Positions 23,158-30,814 of a DNA stretch of 32,880 nt are shown here, piece by piece. The DNA is from Gammaproteobacteria bacterium (GTDB lineage Bacteria; Pseudomonadota; Gammaproteobacteria; Arenicellales; Poriferihabitantaceae), in the NCBI GenBank assembly GCA_026709505.1, contig JAPOSW010000029.1, positions 1-32,880 of the forward strand. Reading direction: 5' to 3'. Under the pieces are notes generated by a model that searched no databases, had not been told where the DNA came from, and was given only the letters and a program-made list of their open reading frames with translations. Made by a program: the position numbers and the translations under genes. How positions within the stretch are numbered: position 1 is the stretch's first letter; each line of letters opens with the position of its first letter.

Positions 23158-24468
23158 TCAAGTCCAAGTAAATAGGGTATCGGGCGATGGGCTGCTATGA
23201 AGTTTTCTCAGATAATCTCTGAATGATGGTATTGGAATATGGTAGCTGCCCGGATTATCTCTTGACTCCATCAAAACCCCGGCATGTAAGGCGTCTGTCA
23301 GGAAGTCCTTCACAGGTTCTCCGCTTTTGGTTCTCGCATATTGGGCAATGTTGAGAATCTGATCTATATTCAGCAAGCCATCATTTTGATCTGCGGCCAG
23401 CACCAGCTGCTTGTAAATCCAGGACTGGCCGGAGCATCTGCGAAGGATCATCCTGTAGTAGTCTTCCTTGCGATCCCGGGCGCTGTGAAGAGCCTGTTCG
23501 AGCCAGTCATTCCTGATCTCGCCCCCATGTTCAACAATGACGCGAGAAGCGGCAACGGCTATGCGATTGATGTGCTGTGGCCAGCCTTGAGACAGTTCCG
23601 CCAGGCGCTCCACCCAGATTTCCTGATCTTCGCTTGAACCGGAAAAGCCATAGGCCTTGAATATGCTTCGGATTACATCACAGGTCTCTTCGTAATCCAG
23701 CAGTTCGAGATTTACTACCCGCTGATCAGCAGGCCTTGAGATGCCACATTCGGTTAACCTGCTTTCAGTATCACTCAAGCCAAAAAATGCGGCCAACAAA
23801 GGAATTTTGTCGGGCGGATCATGGAGACAACTCAATACCCCTTTGGTTGAGTCTTGCACTGGGGTATTCTGGGCTTCATCAATGAATACAACTAGATGAA
23901 AATCCTTTAGTAGATGGGCGGCATTATGGAAAACCAACTGGGAGTCTGCTGTGACCACACCCTCAGATTTGGATTTTGGTCCAAATGCATATCCACCTAC
24001 GCCAAAACCTCTTTCGGATAACTCTTTTCCTAGCGCTCGACCAATATCCAAAAATCCTTTCAACTTGTCAGTGGTCTTATCTAGAGATAACCTTGAAAGC
24101 CGTTCGCTTTCCCGATTGACCGCTTCGATCAACAACATCACAACTGCAAACGGTGATTTCAATACTTCTGGCTTTATGTCGACCGCTACCCATGGTTTTT
24201 CGGGAGTTGAATGCTGTCGAACCGCTTCCATGCATTCCTGCATCAGCGCTGTCTTGCCGGCACCCGGAGCTCCCTGAAAAATCATCGTGCCACCGCCGAT
24301 AAAACCATCGTTGAGGCTAGTAACGGCATCCTGAAATACCTTGTATTTATCATCTCGTCCCCGAAAGAATGGCTCCCGCCCGGATTCGGCTCGATCAGTA
24401 CGCCGCAGCCACTTCTCCAACGGTATTGGATTGGCAGATCGGGGTTTCGGGAATAGCTTTTCGTTCAT
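23158..24468 (-). CDS. AAA-family ATPase, hsdR-proximal copy
   Basis: A 436-residue paralogue of the distal copy. Walker A is GAPGAGKT (66-73) and Walker B is LVVFIDEAQ (192-200). Between them it has its own sequence (SFGVGGYAFGPKSKSEG-like, residues about 95-185). From SQGWPQHINR to the C terminus it is almost the same as the distal protein, also at the DNA level. The start overlaps the hsdR stop (ATGA, 24465-24468), so it is made together with the restriction subunit. A role in controlling restriction or sensing phage DNA is an inference from that coupling; no such partner is part of standard type I systems. Confidence 0.87.
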   Translation of the reverse strand: MNEKLFPKPRSANPIPLEKWLRRTDRAESGREPFFRGRDDKYKVFQDAVTSLNDGFIGGGTMIFQGAPGAGKTALMQECMEAVRQHSTPEKPWVAVDIKPEVLKSPFAVVMLLIEAVNRESERLSRLSLDKTTDKLKGFLDIGRALGKELSERGFGVGGYAFGPKSKSEGVVTADSQLVFHNAAHLLKDFHLVVFIDEAQNTPVQDSTKGVLSCLHDPPDKIPLLAAFFGLSDTESRLTECGISRPADQRVVNLELLDYEETCDVIRSIFKAYGFSGSSEDQEIWVERLAELSQGWPQHINRIAVAASRVIVEHGGEIRNDWLEQALHSARDRKEDYYRMILRRCSGQSWIYKQLVLAADQNDGLLNIDQILNIAQYARTKSGEPVKDFLTDALHAGVLMESRDNPGSYHIPIPSFRDYLRKLHSSPSPDTLFTWT

Positions 24469-27400
24469 GTATGGACAGCCCGCAATGCACGGCTGAAAAA
24501 GAGCCTTGTCGCCTTGTCTCGTGCCTCTGGGTCAGTAAGGATGATGTTTTGCATGTCCTTGTCACGCTGGAACATCCGGATCACGCCCCTCAAAAATGCT
24601 TCTTCAAATGCCGAATACACCACGTCAGGAGGGTTGTTTCGCAGCATGTCATACAGATTCTCATCCATTATTTCACGATTGACTTGTTCGAAGCGAAGCA
24701 TATCCTGTTCTGAAAAGTCCGTACCGTGTCGGCTGTTGAATTCCTTGACGATCTCGGACAGTTCCTTCTTTTCGTCCTCCGTATAGGGCGTGGCTCCGAA
24801 TTCACTGATGGCAGGAAGTTCCAGCGTATCGCCCGGTGAGAGAGACCCGCTACCCTCCTCCTTCTTGTCCACCCTGAAAGCCTGCAAGTCAAGCATTTCA
24901 TCCGTGATCTCGATTTCCGGGGGTATTTCGCGGTTCGGCAACAGGCGGGAAAGCCAATCGCCGTAACATGCAAGTTTTTCAAGGCTCGTGTCTTCCAGAG
25001 AGTAGACTTGAGCGATAAAGGCATAGAAGCGATTGAAGCTCCTCAGCAGCTGGCGGAACTCCTCTTGCAGTGCCTCATCATCATCCGCCGCAAAGCGGGC
25101 AACGGCCTGCCGAACCAGACCCTCAAGGCGCGGCCTGTCTGCGGTGCCGAGCGGTCCCTTGAAGTATGTCTGTGCAAAGCGCTCGATCTCTTCATTGTCG
25201 AGATAGCCAAATTTGAACAGACGCCTTTCCAGATCATAAATCTGATTCGGATCAGACATTGCTTCAACGGCTGTGACTTCATAAAACGGCTTGAAGGCTG
25301 TCTGGATATCTTCGATGCTGTTCTCAAAATCAAGGATGTAAGTGCAGTTTTTATCCGTCCGCTTCCGGTTCAGACGCGAAAGCGTCTGGACAGCCTGAAG
25401 GCCGGCGAGTTTTTTATCGACATACATGGCGCAAAGCCTGGGCTGGTCAAAACCCGTCTGGTACTTTTCGGCCACGACCAATATGTGATAGGTGTCAGGA
25501 TATGGAGTTCCATCAGGCTTGCATCCGTCGAAGCGACCGGGGAGCTCGGTTTCGGAAAATCCGTTGATGCTTGCCTCAGTTACCTTTTCGCCGCCTGCAT
25601 CCAGTTCGCCCGAGAAAGCGACAAGAGCTTTCAGGTCTGTATAGCCTTGTTCTTTTATGTAGTTCCCTATACCGTCGAAATATCTGAGCGCATGCTCCCG
25701 GCTTTGGGTAACGACCATCGCCTTGGCCTGCCCGCCCATTTCATGCATGGCATGGCGGCGGAAGTGCTCGATGATGATCTCGGCTTTCTGGCCGATGGCG
25801 GTGGGATGCAGGCTTGCATATCGAGCGACTTTGCGCTGTCCCTTTCGCCCGCTCAGCCGGGGATCGTCCTCAATGGTCTTCTCGAGTTGATAGTAGGCCT
25901 TGTAGGTCATGTAATTCTGAAGCACGTCGAGAATGAAGTCTTCTTCGATTGCCTGTCTCATGGAGTAGAGGTGGAAGGGATGAGGCAATCCATCCGTGCC
26001 TATTTGTCCAAAGCGTTCCAGAGTTACGTTTCGAGGCGTGGCGGTGAAAGCAAGAAAACTGATGTTGGCCTGAGGCCCCCGCGCTCTCTGATGTTTCAGT
26101 ATCAAGTCCTCGACTTCTTCATATGGAGTGGCTTCGCGTGTCAGTGCATCCGTCATTGCCTGGGCGCTTTTGCCCGACTGGCTCGAATGTGCCTCGTCCA
26201 CGATGACTGCAAATTTCCGTTCCCCCTGGCCTGAAAGTGCCTGCAGGTGCTCGGTCGAGAATTTCTGGATTGTGGTCACGATGATGCGGGCACCGTCAGC
26301 AATGGCCACCTTCAATTGACGTGATGTACCGTCGATTTTCTTTACGATGCCTCTGGTCTGCTCGAATTGCGAAACGGTTCCTTGCAGCTGCCTGTCGAGC
26401 ACGACGCGGTCAGTCACGATAATCACGGTATTGAAGACCGGATTGTCGAGACTGTCATGCAGGTTGATGGCATGATGGGCCAGCCAGCCGATCGTGTTCG
26501 ACTTGCCGGAACCTGCCGAATGCTGGATCAGGTAGTTGTTTCCGGTACCATTGTTTTTGGCATGCGCCATGACTTTGCGCACCGCATCAAGCTGATGATA
26601 GCGCGGAAATATCATTGTTTCGCTTTTGCGGGTCTTCTCCAGATGCATGAACTGCCCGATGACGTCAAGGAGCACCGAACGTGAAAAGGCTGCTTCGCCC
26701 CAGGAACCGGATTTGTAGAGGTAGGCAATGCGGTGTTCGTCCTTGATATCCGGATTTCCGGAACCGCCATCCCGGCCCCGATTGAACGGCAGGAACCTGG
26801 TCTTTCCATTCAAAAGCCTGGTTGTCGTCGAGACATTGTCTTCATCGACCGCAAAGTGGACAAGTGCCCCGCGTTTGAAGGCAAGCAGAGGCTCGCCTGC
26901 AGGAGAACGTTCGGTACGATACTGTTTTTCGGCATGGCGAAAGGTGGTTCCGGTAAGAAGGTTCTTGAACTCCATCGTCACGATAGGCAGGCCGTTGAGG
27001 AAGAGTACGGCATCGATTCGGTTTTCACACTTTGTGCTGTATTCAACCTCTTTCATGACCGAGAGAATATTTGACTGGTATTCATCAACTCGTTTGGGTT
27101 CCAAACTGCTTGCAGGACGAAAATGGCAAAGAGAGAACTTGATACCAGGCACGATCTTGATGCCTTGGCGAAGTGCGTCAAGCAGTCCGCGTTCCTTGAT
27201 GGATCTTTCCAGTTCCTTGAAGAAGACGTTTTCAGCTGATTTTTTGTAATGGGCCACGAGCTTGTCCCATGCGTCCTGCTGGGCGGTCTGGATAAAGCGC
27301 AAGACCAGATCCTTGTCCATGGCCAACGGGCGGTCATAGTCTGTCAGGGGATTGCGCGACACATAGCCTTCGCCGCTGACAAGACGATCAACAAGATGGT

Positions 27401-27488
27401 CTTGCAGAGTCTTCTCTTTGTGGAGGTTGCTTGCAGAAATGGTCATGCGAACTGCTTCTCGGCTTGTTCTACCCGGTGTTTTGCTCAC
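24465..27488 (-). CDS. hsdR: Type I restriction enzyme, subunit R
   Basis: A 1007-residue translocase-nuclease. The N-terminal PD-(D/E)XK domain has RIDAVLFLNGLPIVTMEFKN (D159, E173, K175). Helicase motifs are Walker A HSAGSGKS (323-330), VIVDEAHSSQSG (DEAH box), AFTATPRN (motif III) and, near the end of the motor, EKYQTGFDQPRL and QTLSRLNR (motif VI). HsdR pumps DNA and cuts far from the recognition site, in complex with HsdM and HsdS. The frame opens at 27488, overlapping the preceding gene by 4 nt; an internal ATG at 27446 (MTISASN) is possible. It overlaps the downstream ATPase gene. Confidence 0.96.
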   Translation of the reverse strand: MSKTPGRTSREAVRMTISASNLHKEKTLQDHLVDRLVSGEGYVSRNPLTDYDRPLAMDKDLVLRFIQTAQQDAWDKLVAHYKKSAENVFFKELERSIKERGLLDALRQGIKIVPGIKFSLCHFRPASSLEPKRVDEYQSNILSVMKEVEYSTKCENRIDAVLFLNGLPIVTMEFKNLLTGTTFRHAEKQYRTERSPAGEPLLAFKRGALVHFAVDEDNVSTTTRLLNGKTRFLPFNRGRDGGSGNPDIKDEHRIAYLYKSGSWGEAAFSRSVLLDVIGQFMHLEKTRKSETMIFPRYHQLDAVRKVMAHAKNNGTGNNYLIQHSAGSGKSNTIGWLAHHAINLHDSLDNPVFNTVIIVTDRVVLDRQLQGTVSQFEQTRGIVKKIDGTSRQLKVAIADGARIIVTTIQKFSTEHLQALSGQGERKFAVIVDEAHSSQSGKSAQAMTDALTREATPYEEVEDLILKHQRARGPQANISFLAFTATPRNVTLERFGQIGTDGLPHPFHLYSMRQAIEEDFILDVLQNYMTYKAYYQLEKTIEDDPRLSGRKGQRKVARYASLHPTAIGQKAEIIIEHFRRHAMHEMGGQAKAMVVTQSREHALRYFDGIGNYIKEQGYTDLKALVAFSGELDAGGEKVTEASINGFSETELPGRFDGCKPDGTPYPDTYHILVVAEKYQTGFDQPRLCAMYVDKKLAGLQAVQTLSRLNRKRTDKNCTYILDFENSIEDIQTAFKPFYEVTAVEAMSDPNQIYDLERRLFKFGYLDNEEIERFAQTYFKGPLGTADRPRLEGLVRQAVARFAADDDEALQEEFRQLLRSFNRFYAFIAQVYSLEDTSLEKLACYGDWLSRLLPNREIPPEIEITDEMLDLQAFRVDKKEEGSGSLSPGDTLELPAISEFGATPYTEDEKKELSEIVKEFNSRHGTDFSEQDMLRFEQVNREIMDENLYDMLRNNPPDVVYSAFEEAFLRGVIRMFQRDKDMQNIILTDPEARDKATRLFFSRALRAVHT

Positions 27489-27865
27489 GCTTTATCGTTC
27501 CAATCTGCAATATCGTTCTGTCCAGTCACTGTTTCTATAATCAGTGAAGCATGATACTCGCGGAGTAGGGTGATCGATTTCCAGGATTTTTCAGTCAGCT
27601 GGTCAATTCGATGTATGGCGTGACGAAGGACACGGGCGATAGAGGCTTGCTCGTTTAGCGAAGCCATGAAGCTGACAAGTGCCCTGAGTTTTTCAGCAGT
27701 AAAGCGTGCAATCGGAAATTTGTCATTCAGTGCAACAATCCAACCTGCTCCGACATGAGAAGTAGCTGGTTGCTTCATGCTATCCGTATTTGGGCCATAC
27801 GAATGCTCTGCAATAGCAGTGCTAATCAGGGCTTCATGACCCTGTTCGCCGGTATCGGTGATCAT
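27485..27865 (-). CDS. HsdS C-terminal-like protein (S-subunit remnant)
   Basis: A 126-residue protein. Its C-terminal half reads LNEQASIARVLRHAIHRIDQ, then ITLLREYHASLIIETVTGQN, which is the conserved helix and VTG-I-D tail of type I specificity subunits. The N-terminal half (IVALNDKFPIARFTAEKLRA) has no complete target-recognition domain. It may be the end of an older hsdS gene left behind when the present hsdS and the toxin pair were inserted, or a small accessory protein that still uses the coiled coil. It overlaps hsdR by ATGA and starts 18 nt after the DUF5615 gene. Confidence 0.6.
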   Translation of the reverse strand: MITDTGEQGHEALISTAIAEHSYGPNTDSMKQPATSHVGAGWIVALNDKFPIARFTAEKLRALVSFMASLNEQASIARVLRHAIHRIDQLTEKSWKSITLLREYHASLIIETVTGQNDIADWNDKA

Positions 27866-27883
27866 GTTTTCAGTATAAGGCAG

Positions 27884-28207
27884 TTATATTGGCACTTCCG
27901 TTACTTCGCCCGGCAGTGATTCTTTAATGGCAATCCGAATTTCTTCTGCCCTAAGACATACTTTTGGCCAGGCCGGTGTTTGCAAGACTACAATCGCCAA
28001 CGATCTACCTTTTAGATTCTGTTGATATTGCATGTTCTTGTCTGTAGTCACAATGACGCGATATCCGGTCTCTTCTGCCCTTCGGATCAATTTTCCATTT
28101 TCTAAAGTCTCACATCCCTTCCCTTCGGCTAGATCCACCAAATGCTCTGTCAGATAATGCCGGAGTGGTGCTAGTGTCCCATGATCAAACAGAATCTTCA
28201 TGTTCAA
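27884..28207 (-). CDS. DUF5615 PIN-like toxin
   Basis: A 107-residue protein: MKILFDHGTLAPLRHYLTEH, then KLIRRAEETGYRVIVTTDKN and the C-terminal ESLPGEVTEVPI. The Asp in LFDHG and in VTTDKN correspond to the acidic metal-binding residues of the DUF5615 / Mut7-C-like PIN fold, a ribonuclease family usually paired with DUF433. The gene overlaps the DUF433 gene by 4 nt, so the pair is likely a toxin-antitoxin module. In this family the relation is predicted; direct toxicity has not been shown to my knowledge for this type. Confidence 0.8.
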   Translation of the reverse strand: MNMKILFDHGTLAPLRHYLTEHLVDLAEGKGCETLENGKLIRRAEETGYRVIVTTDKNMQYQQNLKGRSLAIVVLQTPAWPKVCLRAEEIRIAIKESLPGEVTEVPI

Positions 28208-28425
28208 GCAGTGGATTTTAGGTATTCTGACTCATGCTTGAGTACTGCTGCAACCTGCCAGTCCTTGACTTGAGGATACCATTCCAGAAATTCCTTCACG
28301 GTTGCACCACCCTCCAGGTTTTCAAAAAGTGCGTAAACCGGTACTCTTGTTCCGGCAAAGGCCCAGGCCCCGCTGATTTTACGCGGATTACGTTCCACTG
28401 CCTTGCATTGTGCCCAGTCGGTCAT
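28204..28425 (-). CDS. DUF433 antitoxin-like protein
   Basis: A 73-residue protein with the DUF433 pattern: VERNPRKISGAWAFAGTRVP, VYALFENLEGGATVKEFLEW and a helix with WQVAAVLKHESEYL. It is a short helix-turn-helix-like domain typical of antitoxins next to DUF5615. The start overlaps the hsdS stop (28422-28425) and its end overlaps the DUF5615 start, so the pair is inserted seamlessly in the R-M operon. Confidence 0.85.
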   Translation of the reverse strand: MTDWAQCKAVERNPRKISGAWAFAGTRVPVYALFENLEGGATVKEFLEWYPQVKDWQVAAVLKHESEYLKSTA

Positions 28426-29855
28426 AGGGTTTCCTCATGTTCATGGTCAGATCGGATATGCAGTGAATGCTGTTCAGAAAGGGTTGAACTTGCTTCATCA
28501 CCGCATGCAGCAGAATTCATTTGCTGCAATTCTGCCGCCGCTTCGCGTACATCAATCTTGCCGGTGACCACATCTGCAATCAGGCGAGTGCGGTATTCCT
28601 GGAGTAATTCGATTTGTTTTTTTGTGCGATCGGCGATTTTGTACAAATCTGCGATAGCATTGTCCAGAAAACGGGCGATAGAAATTTGTTTGGGGAGAGA
28701 GGGTACTGCCAATCTTGTGTTGCCTACGAAATGCCAGTCAGTTCGTGGCATCTTAGATCCGAAGGTCGAACTGTTGATCCAGTCTATAACTGGTTTTGAG
28801 CGAAGCAATATCTCTAGGAAATGTGGCGATAACCGATCAGTAGTGCGAAGTACCAGAAACTCACCAACACATTGTCCACGAGATTTTGAGCGCATAACTT
28901 TCGCCAGATATGGTCGCAGTTTTGCAAATAATATATCCCCCTTTTCAAAGAGCTTCAGCTTGCTTTCGATTGTCTCTGTGTAATTTAGTGTTACTCGGCC
29001 CGTCCAACTCTCGACATTCTCAAGGGCAACATACGGTAACCCTTCTTGTAGCTTCTCATCTTGTTTTGATATCTGATGCACAATTAATTTGAGTCGCATT
29101 ATTTGCCAATGCTCCGGCACATCCCCCAGCCACTCGACACCGGAGGGCTTATAGGCTGGATAAGGTTGCCCAGTCTGAACATCTATCCGTCCGGTGACCG
29201 CTTGATGAATGATGGCCTGTTTATATTCCTCAAGAAGCATGATCAGCTTTTTCTTTTTCTCGATTAGCCGGTCAATCAGGGCAGTCTTATGGTCGAGAAA
29301 GTCTGCGATGGCGGCTTGTTCGGAGAGAGGGGGTACTGAAATAACTAAATACTTCAGTTTGCTAGGATAAATGTGAATCACTGTGAACCCTCTTCCCATG
29401 AGATTTTTTTGTTGGACAGATGCCGGGCAATCTGCTGCATACCCGATGTATCGCGCATTTATCTCAATGAAGGATCGAAGAACAATCACGTCACTACCGC
29501 AGTAGGCCAAAGTAGAAATTAGATTAACTGCTGATTTACCAATATCTTCCATGGTTTCTCCAGAAGCAGCGAAAAGAACATCTCCGTACTTGATCGGTGT
29601 GTATTCGGATGCCGCAAGATCAACCGCAACGCAAGACCTACTCTCGGTAATAAAAAATTGGTGTTGTGTGTAAAGATCCCCATATCGAATACATGGTACA
29701 CCTTTTCTACTTTCATCAGCCTTGGTTCCACCACTTCCTTTGAAGAAACGGCCAACTTGCCCGAGTCGACGAACTTCCCAGTGCTCCGGCACATCCCCCA
29801 GCCACTCGACACCGGAGGGTTTGCAGGATGGATAAGGCTTAAACCCGAAAATCAT
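28422..29855 (-). CDS. hsdS: Type I restriction enzyme, specificity subunit S
   Basis: A 477-residue protein with two target-recognition domains and the usual tandem layout. The conserved entry KPSGVEWLGDVPEHW occurs twice (near 13 and near 230), and each half ends in a helix of the type EYKQAIIHQAVTGRIDV or EYRTRLIADVVTGKIDV. The first domain has GTKADESRKGVPCIRYGDLY, the second QEGLPYVALENVESWTGRVT. It sets the bipartite recognition sequence of HsdM and HsdR. A C-terminal extension of about 40 residues (SAACGDEASSTLSEQHSLHI) is unusual. The start overlaps the stop of a 54-aa ORF (ATGA). Confidence 0.95.
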   Translation of the reverse strand: MIFGFKPYPSCKPSGVEWLGDVPEHWEVRRLGQVGRFFKGSGGTKADESRKGVPCIRYGDLYTQHQFFITESRSCVAVDLAASEYTPIKYGDVLFAASGETMEDIGKSAVNLISTLAYCGSDVIVLRSFIEINARYIGYAADCPASVQQKNLMGRGFTVIHIYPSKLKYLVISVPPLSEQAAIADFLDHKTALIDRLIEKKKKLIMLLEEYKQAIIHQAVTGRIDVQTGQPYPAYKPSGVEWLGDVPEHWQIMRLKLIVHQISKQDEKLQEGLPYVALENVESWTGRVTLNYTETIESKLKLFEKGDILFAKLRPYLAKVMRSKSRGQCVGEFLVLRTTDRLSPHFLEILLRSKPVIDWINSSTFGSKMPRTDWHFVGNTRLAVPSLPKQISIARFLDNAIADLYKIADRTKKQIELLQEYRTRLIADVVTGKIDVREAAAELQQMNSAACGDEASSTLSEQHSLHIRSDHEHEETL

Positions 29856-30016
29856 GGCTCAGACCATTGTTTCATTTGTTCCTCATTCCAAGTCTCTTGG
29901 GAAATGCGGTTGCTGAATTTGGCACCTTGCCTCTTCCCGGAAGACTGATTCGCGAGAAGCTGCATCTGGCCATCATCACAGCGGGCGACCAAGCAATATG
30001 TCTTGGTCGCTGTCAT
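29852..30016 (-). CDS. 54-aa protein overlapping hsdS
   Basis: From ATG 30016 a 54-codon frame reads MTATKTYCLVARCDDGQMQL, then LANQSSGKRQGAKFSNRISQ and ends MKQWSEP with a TGA that overlaps the hsdS ATG. The exact coupling and natural composition argue for a translated small protein. I recognise no family, and a leader function for hsdS translation is possible. No clear ribosome-binding site is seen. Confidence 0.4.
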   Translation of the reverse strand: MTATKTYCLVARCDDGQMQLLANQSSGKRQGAKFSNRISQETWNEEQMKQWSEP

Positions 30017-30050
30017 GTTTAATCAGAACGCTCGAACCGGACACATTCCT

Positions 30051-30134
30051 TTATGCGTCCGTCTCTTTCAGATGGGTTTCTAACTCTTCCCGTAAATTGG
30101 ATAACATGAAATAACCACATGCTCCTAACCTCAT
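30051..30134 (-). CDS. Possible 27-aa peptide or relic in the hsd operon
   Basis: A short frame reads MRLGACGYFMLSNLREELET. The same frame is open upstream (FLLNFFNREK) without a start, so it could be the end of a lost gene. The protein-like composition is the only support. Confidence 0.25.
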   Translation of the reverse strand: MRLGACGYFMLSNLREELETHLKETDA

Positions 30135-30165
30135 CTTTTCACGATTAAAAAAGTTCAGCAAAAAC

Positions 30166-30363
30166 TCATGTGTCCGAGGTCTGTTGCTTGACTGCATTCT
30201 GTCTGGCTACCCAGCGCTGCCATACAGGATCATTCTGTCTAAACTTCCGCCAGTATTCGTCGTATTCCCTGCCGCTCAGATGCTTGGTTGCCTCATAGTT
30301 CTTTCTGCGTGCTTCACGCATGAACTTGACGCAGTCGAAATTTGTCGATTCTTCAGTCTTCAT
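30166..30363 (-). CDS. Small partner (antitoxin-like) of the PIN toxin
   Basis: A 65-residue basic, helical protein: NFDCVKFMREARRKNYEATK, then LSGREYDEYWRKFRQNDPVW. This matches the short proteins (DCVxMxR...YEETKxM...EYxR) that sit beside PIN-domain toxins of the YVDTSVIGG type. Its ATG overlaps the stop of the PIN gene (ATGA). If the PIN gene is dead, this gene is orphaned. Confidence 0.65.
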   Translation of the reverse strand: MKTEESTNFDCVKFMREARRKNYEATKHLSGREYDEYWRKFRQNDPVWQRWVARQNAVKQQTSDT

Positions 30364-30814
30364 GGATATATGTTCTCTGAGGTCCGGATATCGATTTCCG
30401 GATAGCCAAGATTTCGGTTGACGCTATTGTACGCCTGAATACGCCCCCAATTCACGATGTGCTTGAAATTCCAGCTCACAATCACATCGACTTTGCCGAG
30501 ACTTGCAATGGCGACATGCAGTGCATCGTTGTAATGGGTAGGACCTACGGCTCCAGATGAAATGTAGGCATTGGCAAGTTCATGAGCCTGCTCTGTCCCT
30601 TCAAGCAGTTCTGACTGCGTTTTAGGGACCTGATCAGGAATTTCAGCTACATTTTCAGGAGCCCCGGCAATTCTTTGCGAGTCACATCGGAAATCACCAT
30701 GATTGCCTTTTCCTGCTGGAAAGCTTCGAACAGAAGACGTGAGTGTTTGCGAAACTTGTCATCTTCGCAGCCTCCTATCACCGATGTATCCACATAAATC
30801 CTTGGTTTTGTCAC
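30360..30814 (-). pseudogene. PIN-domain toxin (VapC-like), one-base frameshift
   Basis: The frame starts at GTG 30814, directly after the hsdM stop: VTKPRIYVDTSVIGGCEDDK, SRLLFEAFQQEKAIMVISDV, then TRKELPG. It then shifts: a GGGG run (about 30655-30660 region) lacks one G and the proper continuation is in another frame, APENVAEIPDQVPKTQSELL, then GPTHYNDALHVAIASLGKVD and VSWNFKHIVNWGRIQAYNSV, ending RTSENIYP. With one added G the product is a complete PIN protein of about 151 residues with acidic residues D (YVDTS), E (KELPG), D (NDALH). The stop overlaps the partner gene. The frameshift could be mutation or sequence error. Confidence 0.78.

Noticed and set aside
25008..26234. 408-codon open frame on the plus strand
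   Set aside because: It is antisense to hsdR, whose domains and motifs cover the region completely. The frame has no recognisable content; other long plus-strand frames in 24.5-27.5 kb and 31.0-32.9 kb are also shadows of hsd genes.
28422..29855. Internal repeated segments suggesting a repeat array
   Set aside because: The duplicated DNA is the normal tandem design of hsdS (two recognition domains with the same entry motif), not a CRISPR or other array.
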